A stretch of 64,000 bases of DNA, taken from Rhodospirillaceae bacterium (GTDB lineage Bacteria > Pseudomonadota > Alphaproteobacteria > GCA-2731375). Both the position numbers and the translations under genes were made by a program. The stretch lies in assembly GCA_018660265.1 (NCBI GenBank), contig JABJKS010000065.1, forward strand, positions 1 through 64,000, read 5' to 3'. Positions 42,311-51,215 of this stretch are shown here, one piece after another; within the stretch, counting starts at the first letter, position 1; the number at the start of each line of letters is the position of its first letter. The notes beneath the pieces are model-generated. The model ran no database searches. It saw nothing but the letters and a program-made list of their open reading frames with translations, and was not told the DNA's origin.

Positions 42311-43780
42311 TTATGTGTTTCTGACGACTTGGCCCGCCCTATCAGGGCATAGATTACCAAGCATCAATGACAGGGTGCCGTTGACCAGAACATAGTCGAT
42401 CCCAACAGATTGCTGCAGGGGCTGTTCAAACGTTGCCAGGTCCTTGACCTTGACAGGATCGAAAACCACCAGATCAGCGTAGGCACCTTCGCGAACAACG
42501 CCGCGATCGGTGATGCCAAAGGTCTGTGCCGACAGGCCGGTCATTTTATGAACGGCGGTTTGCAGATCAAACAATCCAAGATCCCGGCTGTAATGACCAA
42601 GGACCCGGGGGAAGGTGCCCCAAAGTCGGGGGTGGGGATGCTCATCATGGGGCAGACCGTCGGAGCCGATCATGGTCGGGGGATAGGCCAGGATGCGCTG
42701 CATATCCCCCTCATCGATCTGAAAATAGATGGCACCGGCGGGTGATAGTTTGACCGCTGCTTCCTTCAGGGAGCAATTCCATTCTTCGGCAATGTCAGAG
42801 AGGTCCCGGCCCTTGGCGCCCGGATAGGGCGCGGATGTGGTGATCATGATCCGGATGTCGTCGTGGGCCCAGTCAGGATCCAGGACGGTTGATCCGGCGG
42901 CATAAGGATAGGCATCCAGCCCCATGGCAATGGACCCGCGCGTCTCTTCAATAAAGGCCAGTGTCTCGTTGCTGCGGCCCCAATTTCTCGGTTGGGCGCA
43001 TTTATGATGCGAGACGACGACAGGCACATTCGCTTCTTCCGCCGTGGTCTTGGTTTCCTGCAAGGAGTCCATGATGTGGTCAGCCTCGTCCCGCATATGG
43101 GTGGTATAAATCCCGCCCCCTTTTGCCAGCACTTTGGCCAGGGCGATGACCTCCTCCATTTTTGCAGCCGTTGCGGTCTTGTAGTAAAGCCCGGTGCTGA
43201 ACCCAATTGCACCCGCTGCCAAAGACGCTGCCAGTTTTTGCCCCATGGCATTGATTTCCGTCTCGGTCGCGCTGCGTTTCAGATCGTCCATAACGCCGGC
43301 CCGCAAGGTACTGTGACCGACCAAGGCGGCGACATTGATACTGGGTTTGGCGGCCTCCACGGCACTGAAGTAAGCTGCCATGGTCTCAAAGCGGAACTTG
43401 CTGCTGTCCCCAAGCAGGTTCAGTGGTGCGGGTGGATCGATATCAATGATTGGTGCCAGGGAGATGCCGCAATTGCCGACGATCACCGTCGTCACGCCCT
43501 GGCTGATCTTGGCCGGCATTGATGGCGTCGCCAGAACGGCATTGTCATCATGGGTGTGGACGTCGATGAAACCTGGGGCCAGGACCCGATCCGTGGCATC
43601 GATTTCCAACTTGCCCCACCAATCCTTCGCATCCTCGGGCGCGGCAATGGCTGCGATACGATCACCTGATACGGCAACCTCCATAGCCCGGCCTGGGCTT
43701 CCCGTGCCATCTATCAGGAGGGCACCGCGAATAACCACATCAAAGGTTACAGTTTCAGTATCAGTCGCCGACTGGCTCAT
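42311..43780 (-). CDS. N-acyl-D-amino-acid deacylase (D-aminoacylase)
   Basis: 489 aa, normal length. Amidohydrolase motifs: IDVHTHDDNAV, the Cys ligand of the metal site in VIVGNCGISLAP, YTTHMRDEADH and VVVSHHKC (His ligands), and IGSDGLPHDEHPHPR with the catalytic Asp. The family removes acyl groups from N-acyl-D-amino acids, or hydrolyses related N-carbamoyl or cyclic amides. A TauD-type remnant abuts its start. Works in the cytoplasm. Confidence 0.85.
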   Translation of the reverse strand: MSQSATDTETVTFDVVIRGALLIDGTGSPGRAMEVAVSGDRIAAIAAPEDAKDWWGKLEIDATDRVLAPGFIDVHTHDDNAVLATPSMPAKISQGVTTVIVGNCGISLAPIIDIDPPAPLNLLGDSSKFRFETMAAYFSAVEAAKPSINVAALVGHSTLRAGVMDDLKRSATETEINAMGQKLAASLAAGAIGFSTGLYYKTATAAKMEEVIALAKVLAKGGGIYTTHMRDEADHIMDSLQETKTTAEEANVPVVVSHHKCAQPRNWGRSNETLAFIEETRGSIAMGLDAYPYAAGSTVLDPDWAHDDIRIMITTSAPYPGAKGRDLSDIAEEWNCSLKEAAVKLSPAGAIYFQIDEGDMQRILAYPPTMIGSDGLPHDEHPHPRLWGTFPRVLGHYSRDLGLFDLQTAVHKMTGLSAQTFGITDRGVVREGAYADLVVFDPVKVKDLATFEQPLQQSVGIDYVLVNGTLSLMLGNLCPDRAGQVVRNT

Positions 43781-43984
43781 TTAAGCCCCCATCATGATCG
43801 TTGACCAACGCATATTTGATGCGTTGTAAATATTCCTGCGCCTTGTCCTGGCACCGATACGCCGTTGATACGCCGTTACCGCCTCAATCGCGGCAAAGGT
43901 GGCGTCGTTAAGATTGGCGCTCAGATCAATGCCGGTTATTGTGGCACCATAGGTTGCCTCGCGCGGGATGATATCCATCTCCAT
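43781..43984 (-). pseudogene. N-terminal remnant of a TauD/TfdA-type dioxygenase
   Basis: The first 36 residues (IIPREATYGATITGIDLSANL, NDATFAAIEA) match the N-terminus of Fe(II)/2-oxoglutarate dioxygenases of the TauD type. Then an 11-bp tandem duplication shifts the frame and the rest is not family-like (basic, ending in STIMMGA). The metal-binding HxD...H core is gone. A full-length relative is at 50341-51189. Confidence 0.6.
43856..43877. repeat. 11-bp tandem duplication inside the TauD remnant
   Basis: GATACGCCGTT occurs twice in direct succession (43856-43866 and 43867-43877). Since 11 is not a multiple of 3 it shifts the reading frame of the remnant. Confidence 0.95.
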
Positions 43985-44029
43985 TCTGTCCTCGTGTTAC
44001 CTAATGAGGCATTTAGATAGGAATGTGCC

Positions 44030-44722
44030 ATGATCAGCCTGTTTTTGGCCAGCTTGTTGTTTGTTGTCATTCACGCCTTGATCTCAGGCACGAGCCTGCG
44101 TGGCAAGCTGGTGGCTCGGATGGGCGAGAAGGTGTATTCCAGCCTGTTCTCGTTCTTATCCGCCTTGTCGCTGGCCTGGATGATCATAACCTTTAGTGAA
44201 GCGCCACACATGGAATTGTGGGCGCCGATGACAGCGCTAAAGCATCTGGCTATGCCTTTGATGTTGATTGCCTGCGTGCTGGTGGTGTTGGCCTTTACGA
44301 CGCCGAACCCGACGTCAGTGGTGGGGGGCGGCAAGTCGCTGCGTGAAGAGGATGCGGCGAAGGGCATCATCAAGATCACGCGGCACCCCTTTTTGGTGGG
44401 TGTGACCATCTGGTCCGTGGCCCACATGCTGGCGAATGGAGACCTTGCCTCCATGTTGTTTTTCGGTGGTTTTCTGGTTCTGTCACTGATTGGCCCGCCG
44501 CAGATCGATGCGAAACGGGAAGCGAAAAATGCGGAAAGCTGGGCCAGATTCGCAAGACAAACATCGTGGTTACCTTTCGCCGCTATAATCGAGGGCCGCA
44601 CCAAAGTCACGTTGGGGGAAATCGGTTGGGCCGGGATCATTGGCGGCGTGGCGCTGTACCTTGCAATACTACTATTTTTTCATACATGGGCTTTCGGTGT
44701 AACAGTGCATCCGTTTCGTTAG
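44030..44722 (+). CDS. nnrU: NnrU-family membrane protein
   Basis: 230 aa with about six membrane spans. LASLLFVVIHALISGTSLRG, TPNPTSVVGGGKSLR, IIKITRHPFLVGVTIWSVAHM and the GPPQIDAKREA loop match NnrU, first described with nitric oxide and nitrite reductase gene sets, related to isoprenylcysteine methyltransferase-like membrane proteins. Not proof of denitrification, as no reductase is in this window. The hemN gene follows 59 bp downstream. Confidence 0.8.
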   Translation: MISLFLASLLFVVIHALISGTSLRGKLVARMGEKVYSSLFSFLSALSLAWMIITFSEAPHMELWAPMTALKHLAMPLMLIACVLVVLAFTTPNPTSVVGGGKSLREEDAAKGIIKITRHPFLVGVTIWSVAHMLANGDLASMLFFGGFLVLSLIGPPQIDAKREAKNAESWARFARQTSWLPFAAIIEGRTKVTLGEIGWAGIIGGVALYLAILLFFHTWAFGVTVHPFR

Positions 44723-44781
44723 CTGCGACAATATTTGCCCTTGAAGTTCGCCCGGCGACATGGAATGTGTTGCCGTAAGAA

Positions 44782-46158
44782 ATGGGGATGTTGAGGGTTA
44801 TGGATTCTGCAATTCTATTGAAATATGATCAGCGGGTGCCGCGCTATACCTCCTATCCAACGGCGGTGCAGTTCACCGATACAATTGGTGCGGAACAGCA
44901 CGCTGCTTGGCTGGGTGAGGTGGGACGGGATGAGCCCGTATCCCTGTATGTCCACGTGCCGTTTTGCGAAGTTTTGTGTTGGTATTGCGGCTGCAATACA
45001 CAAGTCGGCCGGCATCAGAATACATTTGAAAATTACACCAACCTGGTCTGTGACGAAATTGACCGGGTTGCAGCCAACCTTGGCGCCAGACCCCAGGCAG
45101 CTGCCGTACATTGGGGCGGCGGGACACCAAGTTCCATCGGGCCGGCGCGGATGATGCGGATCATGGCAAAGTTGCGCCAGCATTTCGATTTCCTGCCCGA
45201 CGCTGAAATTGCGGTGGAGATGGACCCTCGTGTTATCTCTGCCGAAGACATCGTTACATTAACTGGCGATATGGGCGTCAATCGTACGTCTATCGGGGTA
45301 CAGGATTTTGATGCGGATGTGCAAAAGGCCGTCAATCGCGTCCAGCCATACGAGATGGTGGCGGATGCCATCACGAATTTGCGGGCCGGCGGCATTCGGG
45401 ACCTGAACCTGGATTTGATGTATGGCTTACCCTTCCAACAACAATCGCAATTCGGCACCTCTGCTGACCTGGCGGTGGGACTGGGGCCGGAACGGATGAC
45501 TTTGTTCGGCTATGCCCATGTGCCGTGGATGTTCTCCCACATGAAGTTGATCAAGGACGGCGACCTGCCCGATGCGGAGGCGCGCCTGAACCTCTTTAAC
45601 GAGGCGTTGGAGCGGTTGGCGGCGGCTGACTATGTGCACATTGGCCTGGATCATTTCTCCAAGGCCGGCTCCGAGATGGATATCGCCCAACAGGAAGGGC
45701 GCTTGCATCGAAATTTCCAGGGTTACACCACGGACACAGCCAAGACCTTGTTGGCCTTTGGTGCCTCCGCCATCTCTACGTTGCCCAGTGGCTTTATCCA
45801 GAATAAATCCGCTGCCAGGGATTACATGAAGGCGATCAAGGACGGCGGCCTGGGCACCAATCGTGGTGTCGGCCTGACGGCGCAGGATCGCCTGCGCGCC
45901 GATATTATCGAACGCCTAATGTGCGATTTTAAAATCGACCTGGGCGAGATCTGTGAACAACATAAAGTCCGGGTCGAGGATTTAACAGACGAGGTCGCGC
46001 GCCTGAAGCCGCTGATCGCTGATGATTTAGTCTCGGTTGATGGTTGGCAGGTCAACGTCCTGCCCCGGGGCCGTATGCTGGTGCGCATGGCCTGCGCCGC
46101 GTTCGATGAATACCACGCGCCCGATCCGGATAAACCAGCCCACGCCCGTGCCATTTAG
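44782..46158 (+). CDS. hemN: Oxygen-independent coproporphyrinogen III oxidase
   Basis: 458 aa radical SAM enzyme that decarboxylates coproporphyrinogen III to protoporphyrinogen IX without oxygen in haem synthesis. The 4Fe-4S motif CEVLCWYCGC has Cys62, 66, 69 and 71, as in characterised HemN. PRYTSYPTAVQF, HWGGGTPSS, EMDPRVIS and IGVQDFDADVQKAVNRVQ are further family motifs. C-terminal HemN domain is complete. Start at 44782; a nearby in-frame ATG also has a ribosome site. No FNR box was recognised upstream. Confidence 0.95.
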   Translation: MGMLRVMDSAILLKYDQRVPRYTSYPTAVQFTDTIGAEQHAAWLGEVGRDEPVSLYVHVPFCEVLCWYCGCNTQVGRHQNTFENYTNLVCDEIDRVAANLGARPQAAAVHWGGGTPSSIGPARMMRIMAKLRQHFDFLPDAEIAVEMDPRVISAEDIVTLTGDMGVNRTSIGVQDFDADVQKAVNRVQPYEMVADAITNLRAGGIRDLNLDLMYGLPFQQQSQFGTSADLAVGLGPERMTLFGYAHVPWMFSHMKLIKDGDLPDAEARLNLFNEALERLAAADYVHIGLDHFSKAGSEMDIAQQEGRLHRNFQGYTTDTAKTLLAFGASAISTLPSGFIQNKSAARDYMKAIKDGGLGTNRGVGLTAQDRLRADIIERLMCDFKIDLGEICEQHKVRVEDLTDEVARLKPLIADDLVSVDGWQVNVLPRGRMLVRMACAAFDEYHAPDPDKPAHARAI

Positions 46159-46161
46159 GGG

Positions 46162-47361
46162 TTAAGCTGCACCATCCACGGTGACACCGTCGGCCAACAT
46201 TGCCTCAATTTCGGCCTCTTCCAGACCCGCCTCCCGCAACACCTCAATGCTCTGTTCGCCCAGACGCGGGGCGTGGCGGCGATAGGTGCCGGGCGTTTCG
46301 GAAAAACCTATGGGTTGGTCCGTCATGCGGATGGGACCTTCGCTTGGGTGGTCGGACTCCTGCCAGAAACCGGTGGCGTTCAATTGCGGATCATCGATTA
46401 GTTCGTCCGGTGTATTCAGGGCGGTCAGGGGTAGTTTCGCCGGATCCAACAGCTCCAGCCACTCAGCCGTCGTCCGCTCCGCGATGATATCGGCCAGTTG
46501 TCCATACAGATCATCAATGAACTGGGTACGTAGGCCAACATTCTTGAAGCGTTCGTCTTTTAGAACGTCATCCCGTCCGGCTATGCCAAGGAAATAGCGC
46601 CAGTGTGCGTCTGTATGGGGCAGTACGGCGATGTAGCCGTCTTTGGTTTTCTGTGGCTTGCGGTGGAGGCTGAGGACCCGGACATAACCGGCACTGCCCA
46701 TGGGCGGCACGAACGTCTGGCCGAACAGATGTTCCGGCATGATGAAGGCGACCATGGTTTCAAACATGGGGACTTCGATGGCCTGACCCTCACCGCTGCG
46801 TTCCCGATGGAACAGGGCTGCGTTGATGGCATAGACGACGGTTAAGGCCGTGGTCTTGTCCGCCACTACGGATGGCATGTAATGCGGTTCCCCCTGGGCC
46901 GCGCGCTGCAGCTCCGGCACCGCGCTTTTGGCCTGGATGATATCGTCATAGGCAGGGTGTTCCGCATAGGGCCCAGCTGCGCGATAGCCATAGGTGGCAC
47001 AATAGATGATCTTTGGATTGATCGCGCTGACGTCGTCATAGCTGAGGCCCAGACGTTTGGCGGCGCCTGGGCGCAGATTATGCAACAGTACATCGGCCCC
47101 TGCCGCCAGTTTTAGGGCGGCAGCACGCCCTGCCGGTTGTTTCAGATCCAGCACCACGCTACGTTTGTTGCGATTGATGCCCAGGAACATAGAGCCCATG
47201 GTCGGGTTTCGGGCGGGGCCAATGTTGCGTGTCGTGTCGCCGGCATGCGGTTCGATCTTGATGACTTCAGCGCCCAGATCACCAAGGATTTGGGCTGCAA
47301 AGGGGCCAAGGACAACGGATGTGATTTCAACGACGCGTACGCCGGCGAGGGGGCCTGTCAA
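46162..47361 (-). CDS. CaiB/BaiF-type (family III) CoA-transferase
   Basis: 399 aa. VRVVEITSVVLGPFAAQILGDLGAEVIKIEP, the GPARNPTMGSMFLGINRNKRSV stretch, DVLLHNLRPGAAKRLGL and the conserved Asp in YDDIIQAKSAVP all fit family III CoA-transferases, which move CoA between carboxylic acids through Asp-anchored anhydride intermediates. Substrates are not evident. Lies convergent with hemN and 138 bp from the divergent enoyl-CoA hydratase gene, so the two may act in a common pathway. Confidence 0.88.
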   Translation of the reverse strand: MTGPLAGVRVVEITSVVLGPFAAQILGDLGAEVIKIEPHAGDTTRNIGPARNPTMGSMFLGINRNKRSVVLDLKQPAGRAAALKLAAGADVLLHNLRPGAAKRLGLSYDDVSAINPKIIYCATYGYRAAGPYAEHPAYDDIIQAKSAVPELQRAAQGEPHYMPSVVADKTTALTVVYAINAALFHRERSGEGQAIEVPMFETMVAFIMPEHLFGQTFVPPMGSAGYVRVLSLHRKPQKTKDGYIAVLPHTDAHWRYFLGIAGRDDVLKDERFKNVGLRTQFIDDLYGQLADIIAERTTAEWLELLDPAKLPLTALNTPDELIDDPQLNATGFWQESDHPSEGPIRMTDQPIGFSETPGTYRRHAPRLGEQSIEVLREAGLEEAEIEAMLADGVTVDGAA

Positions 47362-47498
47362 CGAATAAAACCTCTAACTGGGGAAAGCGGAGAGCTTCAG
47401 GAATGCTTCAATAGATCATTCATCTGGAAAAAAGAAAAGCCGCGAAACGATGTATCTGAACTATAAAAGTTCAACAAACTTGTTCAAGGAACTGCATT

Positions 47499-48311
47499 AT
47501 GACCTACCGGCACAGCATATTCGAGATTGAAGACGGCATTGCGACATTCACGATCAATCGGCCAGACTCCCGAAATGCCCTTAGCTTGGAGTTGCGGGAG
47601 GACTTCAAGGATCTGGTGGCCGAGGTGCGCGGTAACGACGATGTCAGCGCCCTGATCATAACGGGGGCGGGCGGTATTTTCTGCGCCGGCGGTGACACCA
47701 AGGCCATGGCTGCGGGCATTGGCAAGGCGGATAAGGCGCGATCAAGGGTCTTGGATATCCATGTCTGGTTTGAGGTTCTTTACAATCTTGATTGCCCCGT
47801 TATTTGCGCGGTGGATGGCCCGGCCTATGGCGGGGGGATGTCCCTGGCCCTGGTTGCCGATTTCATTTTGGCCACGCCACGGGCGCAATTCTGTGCCGTG
47901 TTCGGACGCCTTGGTTTGGTCCCCGATATGGCCATGTTGTATACCCTGCCGCGGATGGTGGGCGGGCAACGGGCCAAGGAATTGATGTGCACAGCGCGGG
48001 CCTTCAACGGTGAGGAGGCCAAGGATATGGGCATCGTTATGGATCTCTACGAGCCGGAAGATTTAATGGATCAGGCCCGTGCCCTGGCCGGACGTTTAGC
48101 GGTGGGATCGAAAGTCGCCCAGGCGGCAACCAAGGCCCTGGTCAACCAATCCCTGCATCAGGATTATCGTTCCATGGCCGAGATGGAGGCGTCCGCCCAG
48201 GCAGTTTGTTTCGACAGTGACTATCACGCGGACGCCATTGCCCGCTTTGCATCAAAGCAGCCTTTGCCTTATGACTGGAACAAATTGTCCCGCACGAACG
48301 AGAGTAAGTAA
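47499..48311 (+). CDS. Enoyl-CoA hydratase/isomerase
   Basis: 270 aa crotonase-fold enzyme. Two oxyanion-hole regions are seen: ITGAGGIFCAGGDTKAMA and DGPAYGGGMSLALVADF. FGRLGLVPDMAMLYTLPR contains the region where many hydratases carry the second catalytic acid. The start has a weak ribosome site. It is the first gene of a five-gene plus-strand run ending at 51189, with 5 bp before the next gene. Confidence 0.88.
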   Translation: MTYRHSIFEIEDGIATFTINRPDSRNALSLELREDFKDLVAEVRGNDDVSALIITGAGGIFCAGGDTKAMAAGIGKADKARSRVLDIHVWFEVLYNLDCPVICAVDGPAYGGGMSLALVADFILATPRAQFCAVFGRLGLVPDMAMLYTLPRMVGGQRAKELMCTARAFNGEEAKDMGIVMDLYEPEDLMDQARALAGRLAVGSKVAQAATKALVNQSLHQDYRSMAEMEASAQAVCFDSDYHADAIARFASKQPLPYDWNKLSRTNESK

Positions 48312-48316
48312 TTCTG

Positions 48317-49357
48317 ATGTCAAAAGCCGACAAGCGTATCGCCGTATTCGAAAAATTCGCCCATCCCGTCACCGCCGATATCCTGGGGCGTGATCCTTCC
48401 ATCACCATTGATGTGCTGCAATTGGCAGACAGTGATGCGGAAAACTGGCAGGCGCTGTCAGCCGTGCATGGCTACCAGATCCGGGCCGCGCGGGATGAAC
48501 TGCCGATCCAGTTTCACGCAAGTGCCGATTTTCTGGCCCGTTGCCCTAATCTTTTGGCTGTTTCATCCATGGGCGCGGGTTTTGACCCGGTGGATGTGGC
48601 TGCCTGTTCCGCAGCCGGTGTCATCGTGGTCAATCAGGCAGGTGGCAACGCAGAGGCCGTGGCCGAACATGCCCTGGGCTTTATGCTGGGATTGTCAAAG
48701 CGCATTGGTGAAACGGATCAGTTCATGCGCGCCAGGGACGGCATTGGCCGCAATGACTTTATCGGCAGCAACATCCAGGGCAAGACGGTTGGCATTATCG
48801 GCCTGGGCCATGTCGGCCGCCGTATGGCAGAATTATGCGGCACGCTGTTCGGCATGCGCGTGCTGGCCTATGATCCCTATATTGAGGCGAAGGATTTTGA
48901 CGAGCGCAAAGCAACCTCCACACCGTTGGATGAGCTGCTGGCCGCATCAGATTTCGTCACGGTCCATTGCCCCCGTAATGATGAGACCTTGAACTTCATC
49001 AACGCATCGACCTTTAAGAAAATGAAACCAGGGGCCTTCTTCGTTAACACAGCCCGTGGCGGCATCCATGACGAGGCTGCCTTATTCGCGGCCCTGGACA
49101 GTGGCCATTTGGGCGGCGCGGGCATCGACGTCTGGGCGGTGGAACCACCATCGAAGGATCACCCGTTGTTGAGCCTGAACAACGTTCTGGCCAGCCCGCA
49201 CACCGCAGGCGTTAGCCATGAGTCCCGCCACATGGTTGCCACCTACGCCGGTGAGCAACTGCTGGACATCTTCGCAGGCCGCCGCCCGCCGCGCCTGCTG
49301 AACCCGGAAATCTGGCCGATCTTCCAGGAACGCTATAAGGCGTTGTTCGGCGGTTAA
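48317..49357 (+). CDS. D-isomer-specific 2-hydroxyacid dehydrogenase
   Basis: 346 aa. NAD-binding motif VGIIGLGHVGRRMAEL, catalytic Arg in VNTARGGIHDEAAL, Glu in the following AVEPPSKDHPL region and His in NVLASPHTAG. The family reduces 2-keto acids to D-2-hydroxy acids or the reverse, and some members act as glyoxylate or phosphoglycerate-type dehydrogenases. In this operon it may process a hydroxy acid made by its neighbours. Confidence 0.88.
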   Translation: MSKADKRIAVFEKFAHPVTADILGRDPSITIDVLQLADSDAENWQALSAVHGYQIRAARDELPIQFHASADFLARCPNLLAVSSMGAGFDPVDVAACSAAGVIVVNQAGGNAEAVAEHALGFMLGLSKRIGETDQFMRARDGIGRNDFIGSNIQGKTVGIIGLGHVGRRMAELCGTLFGMRVLAYDPYIEAKDFDERKATSTPLDELLAASDFVTVHCPRNDETLNFINASTFKKMKPGAFFVNTARGGIHDEAALFAALDSGHLGGAGIDVWAVEPPSKDHPLLSLNNVLASPHTAGVSHESRHMVATYAGEQLLDIFAGRRPPRLLNPEIWPIFQERYKALFGG

Positions 49358-49458
49358 CCCAGTGCCGCTTAACGATTGAAGGCCCAGGCGATGCACAATT
49401 GCCTGCCAAGCGTACTGTGCTATCGTACATTCCACGCTTCAGGTGATGGGAAAATCAA

Positions 49459-50337
49459 ATGTTCAATATTGGCAATATCAAAGTCAGTCGTGTTGTGGAG
49501 AGCGAGGGGCCGTTTGCGCCTATAGACGTTTTCTTTCCCGATGTGGAAAGGGAGGTGATCGAGGCCAATCGGGATTGGTTGATGCCCCGCTTCATCGATC
49601 CGGCGACTGAGATGATCATCCTGAATATCCAGTCCTATGTCCTACGCACGGCGCATCACACGATTTTGGTGGATACCTGCGTGGGCAACCACAAGGAACG
49701 CCCGGGCCGGGCCAGCTTCCATCAATTGAACCTGCCGTACCTGGCCGACCTGGCAGCAGCCGGCGTACAGCCCGAGGACGTTGATTTCGTGATGTGCACC
49801 CATCTTCACATCGACCATGTGGGTTGGAATACAAAGCTGGTGGATGGCCGCTGGGTGCCGACCTTTCCCAACGCCAAATACATCTTTGGGCGCACGGAAT
49901 ATGAATTCTGGGAACAGCGCCATATTGATGGCACCCAAGGTCCAGTTCCCAACGTCTACGACGACAGTGTGTTGCCGGTGATGGAGGCGGGGCAGGCTGT
50001 CCTGGTGGATATGGACCATCAGATCGATGACAATATGTGGTTTGAACCCGCGCCGGGCCATACCGCCGGGAACATGATTTTGCACCTTCAGGCCGGCGAC
50101 GACAGGGCGGTTTTGTCCGGCGATGTCATGCATCATCCGTTGCAGCTGATCCGCCCGGAATGGTCGTCCCGGGCCTGTGAGGACCCAGTGCAATCCACCG
50201 TCACCCGGCGCGCCCTGATCGAACGTTATGCGGATACGGACACCTTGATCGCACCGGCCCATTTTGCCTCGCCCACGGCTGGTCATATTATCAGACGCGG
50301 CGATGCCTTTGCCTTTCGCTTGCTTGGGGAGGAATAG
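49459..50337 (+). CDS. Metallo-beta-lactamase-fold hydrolase
   Basis: 292 aa. Metal motif THLHIDHVGWN (HxHxDH), a further His in APGHTAGNM and Asp in LSGDVMHHPL, then APAHFAS. The N-terminal SYVLRTAHHTILVDTCVGN is typical of the quorum-quenching/alkylsulfatase-like branch that includes lactonases. Substrate is unknown; the neighbouring enzymes suggest a lactone or thioester. Starts 102 bp after the dehydrogenase and 4 bp before the dioxygenase. Confidence 0.85.
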   Translation: MFNIGNIKVSRVVESEGPFAPIDVFFPDVEREVIEANRDWLMPRFIDPATEMIILNIQSYVLRTAHHTILVDTCVGNHKERPGRASFHQLNLPYLADLAAAGVQPEDVDFVMCTHLHIDHVGWNTKLVDGRWVPTFPNAKYIFGRTEYEFWEQRHIDGTQGPVPNVYDDSVLPVMEAGQAVLVDMDHQIDDNMWFEPAPGHTAGNMILHLQAGDDRAVLSGDVMHHPLQLIRPEWSSRACEDPVQSTVTRRALIERYADTDTLIAPAHFASPTAGHIIRRGDAFAFRLLGEE

Positions 50338-50340
50338 ACG

Positions 50341-51189
50341 ATGAGCGAGCTGATTGAAATCAAGGCCGAAACAACTGGTTTCGGTGCCGAAATCGGCGGC
50401 GTTGATTTAGGCAGTGAGATTTCGGACGAGGCATTTGCGGCTATCCGCGCCGCTATTGTAAAGCACAAGGTTCTGGTCTTTCGCGAACAACATTTGGACG
50501 ACGACAAGCATCTGGCCTTTGCACAGCGGTTCGGACCTTTAGAAGGCCATATCAATCGCTCCAGCCGTCACAGCGATTTGCCGAAAATTCAGATTTTTGG
50601 CAATGTGGATGGGGACGGTAACATCATCGGCTATCACCCAGAAAAAGGCACCCTGGTCTGGCATACGGATAAATCCTATGTGGCCACACCGTCGTTGTTC
50701 ACCATTCTGCGGTCGCCCGCTGTTGCGCGGCAGGGCGGTGATACCTTGTTTGCGGATATGGTGCGGGCCTATGAGGATTTGGATGCCGCTGAACAAACAC
50801 GTCTGGATGGTCTGCGTGCGGTGCATGATTGGAAACGCAGCCGGGAAAAATCGGACGAGCGCGCCGCCACGGCAGACGAAATCGCCGCTGCCCCACCGGT
50901 CGACCATCCCTTAATCCGCACGCACCCCGAAACAAAGGCGCGGGCCATCTATATGGGTAATCATGCCTCCCACATCCTGGATTGGGATCAGGGAGACGGT
51001 GAGGCGCTGTTGGCGGCGTTGGAACGTCATGCGACCCAGGAGAAATACGTCTATCGCCACCAATGGCGCGATAATGATGTGCTCATGTGGGACAACCGCT
51101 GCACCATCCACTGTGTCACCGGCTATGACGCGGCCAAAGAACGGCGCGTCGTGCATCGCGCCGTGGTCCAGGGTGACGTGCCCGTCTAA
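50341..51189 (+). CDS. TauD/TfdA-type Fe(II)/2-oxoglutarate dioxygenase
   Basis: 282 aa. The N-terminal TTGFGAEIGGVDLGSEI is characteristic, followed by HKVLVFREQHLDDD. The iron ligands are His and Asp in VWHTDKSYV and His in RCTIHCVTGYD, and the 2-oxoglutarate Arg in RRVVHRAVV. Such enzymes hydroxylate taurine, aryloxyalkanoates or similar acids using 2-oxoglutarate and oxygen. The substrate cannot be read from sequence. It ends the plus-strand run. Confidence 0.88.
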   Translation: MSELIEIKAETTGFGAEIGGVDLGSEISDEAFAAIRAAIVKHKVLVFREQHLDDDKHLAFAQRFGPLEGHINRSSRHSDLPKIQIFGNVDGDGNIIGYHPEKGTLVWHTDKSYVATPSLFTILRSPAVARQGGDTLFADMVRAYEDLDAAEQTRLDGLRAVHDWKRSREKSDERAATADEIAAAPPVDHPLIRTHPETKARAIYMGNHASHILDWDQGDGEALLAALERHATQEKYVYRHQWRDNDVLMWDNRCTIHCVTGYDAAKERRVVHRAVVQGDVPV

Positions 51190-51211
51190 TTCTTAGCTCT
51201 AATTCTGGGCT
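51186..51211. repeat. Imperfect 13-bp tandem duplication after a stop codon
   Basis: CTAATTCTTAGCT (51186-51198) followed by CTAATTCTGGGCT (51199-51211), 11 of 13 identical. The first copy overlaps the TAA of the dioxygenase gene. Confidence 0.75.
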
Positions 51212-51215
51212 CTAC

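Noticed and set aside
44723-44781. FNR/Anr box ahead of hemN
   Set aside because: No TTGAT-N4-ATCAA-like palindrome is present in the gap or ahead of nnrU.
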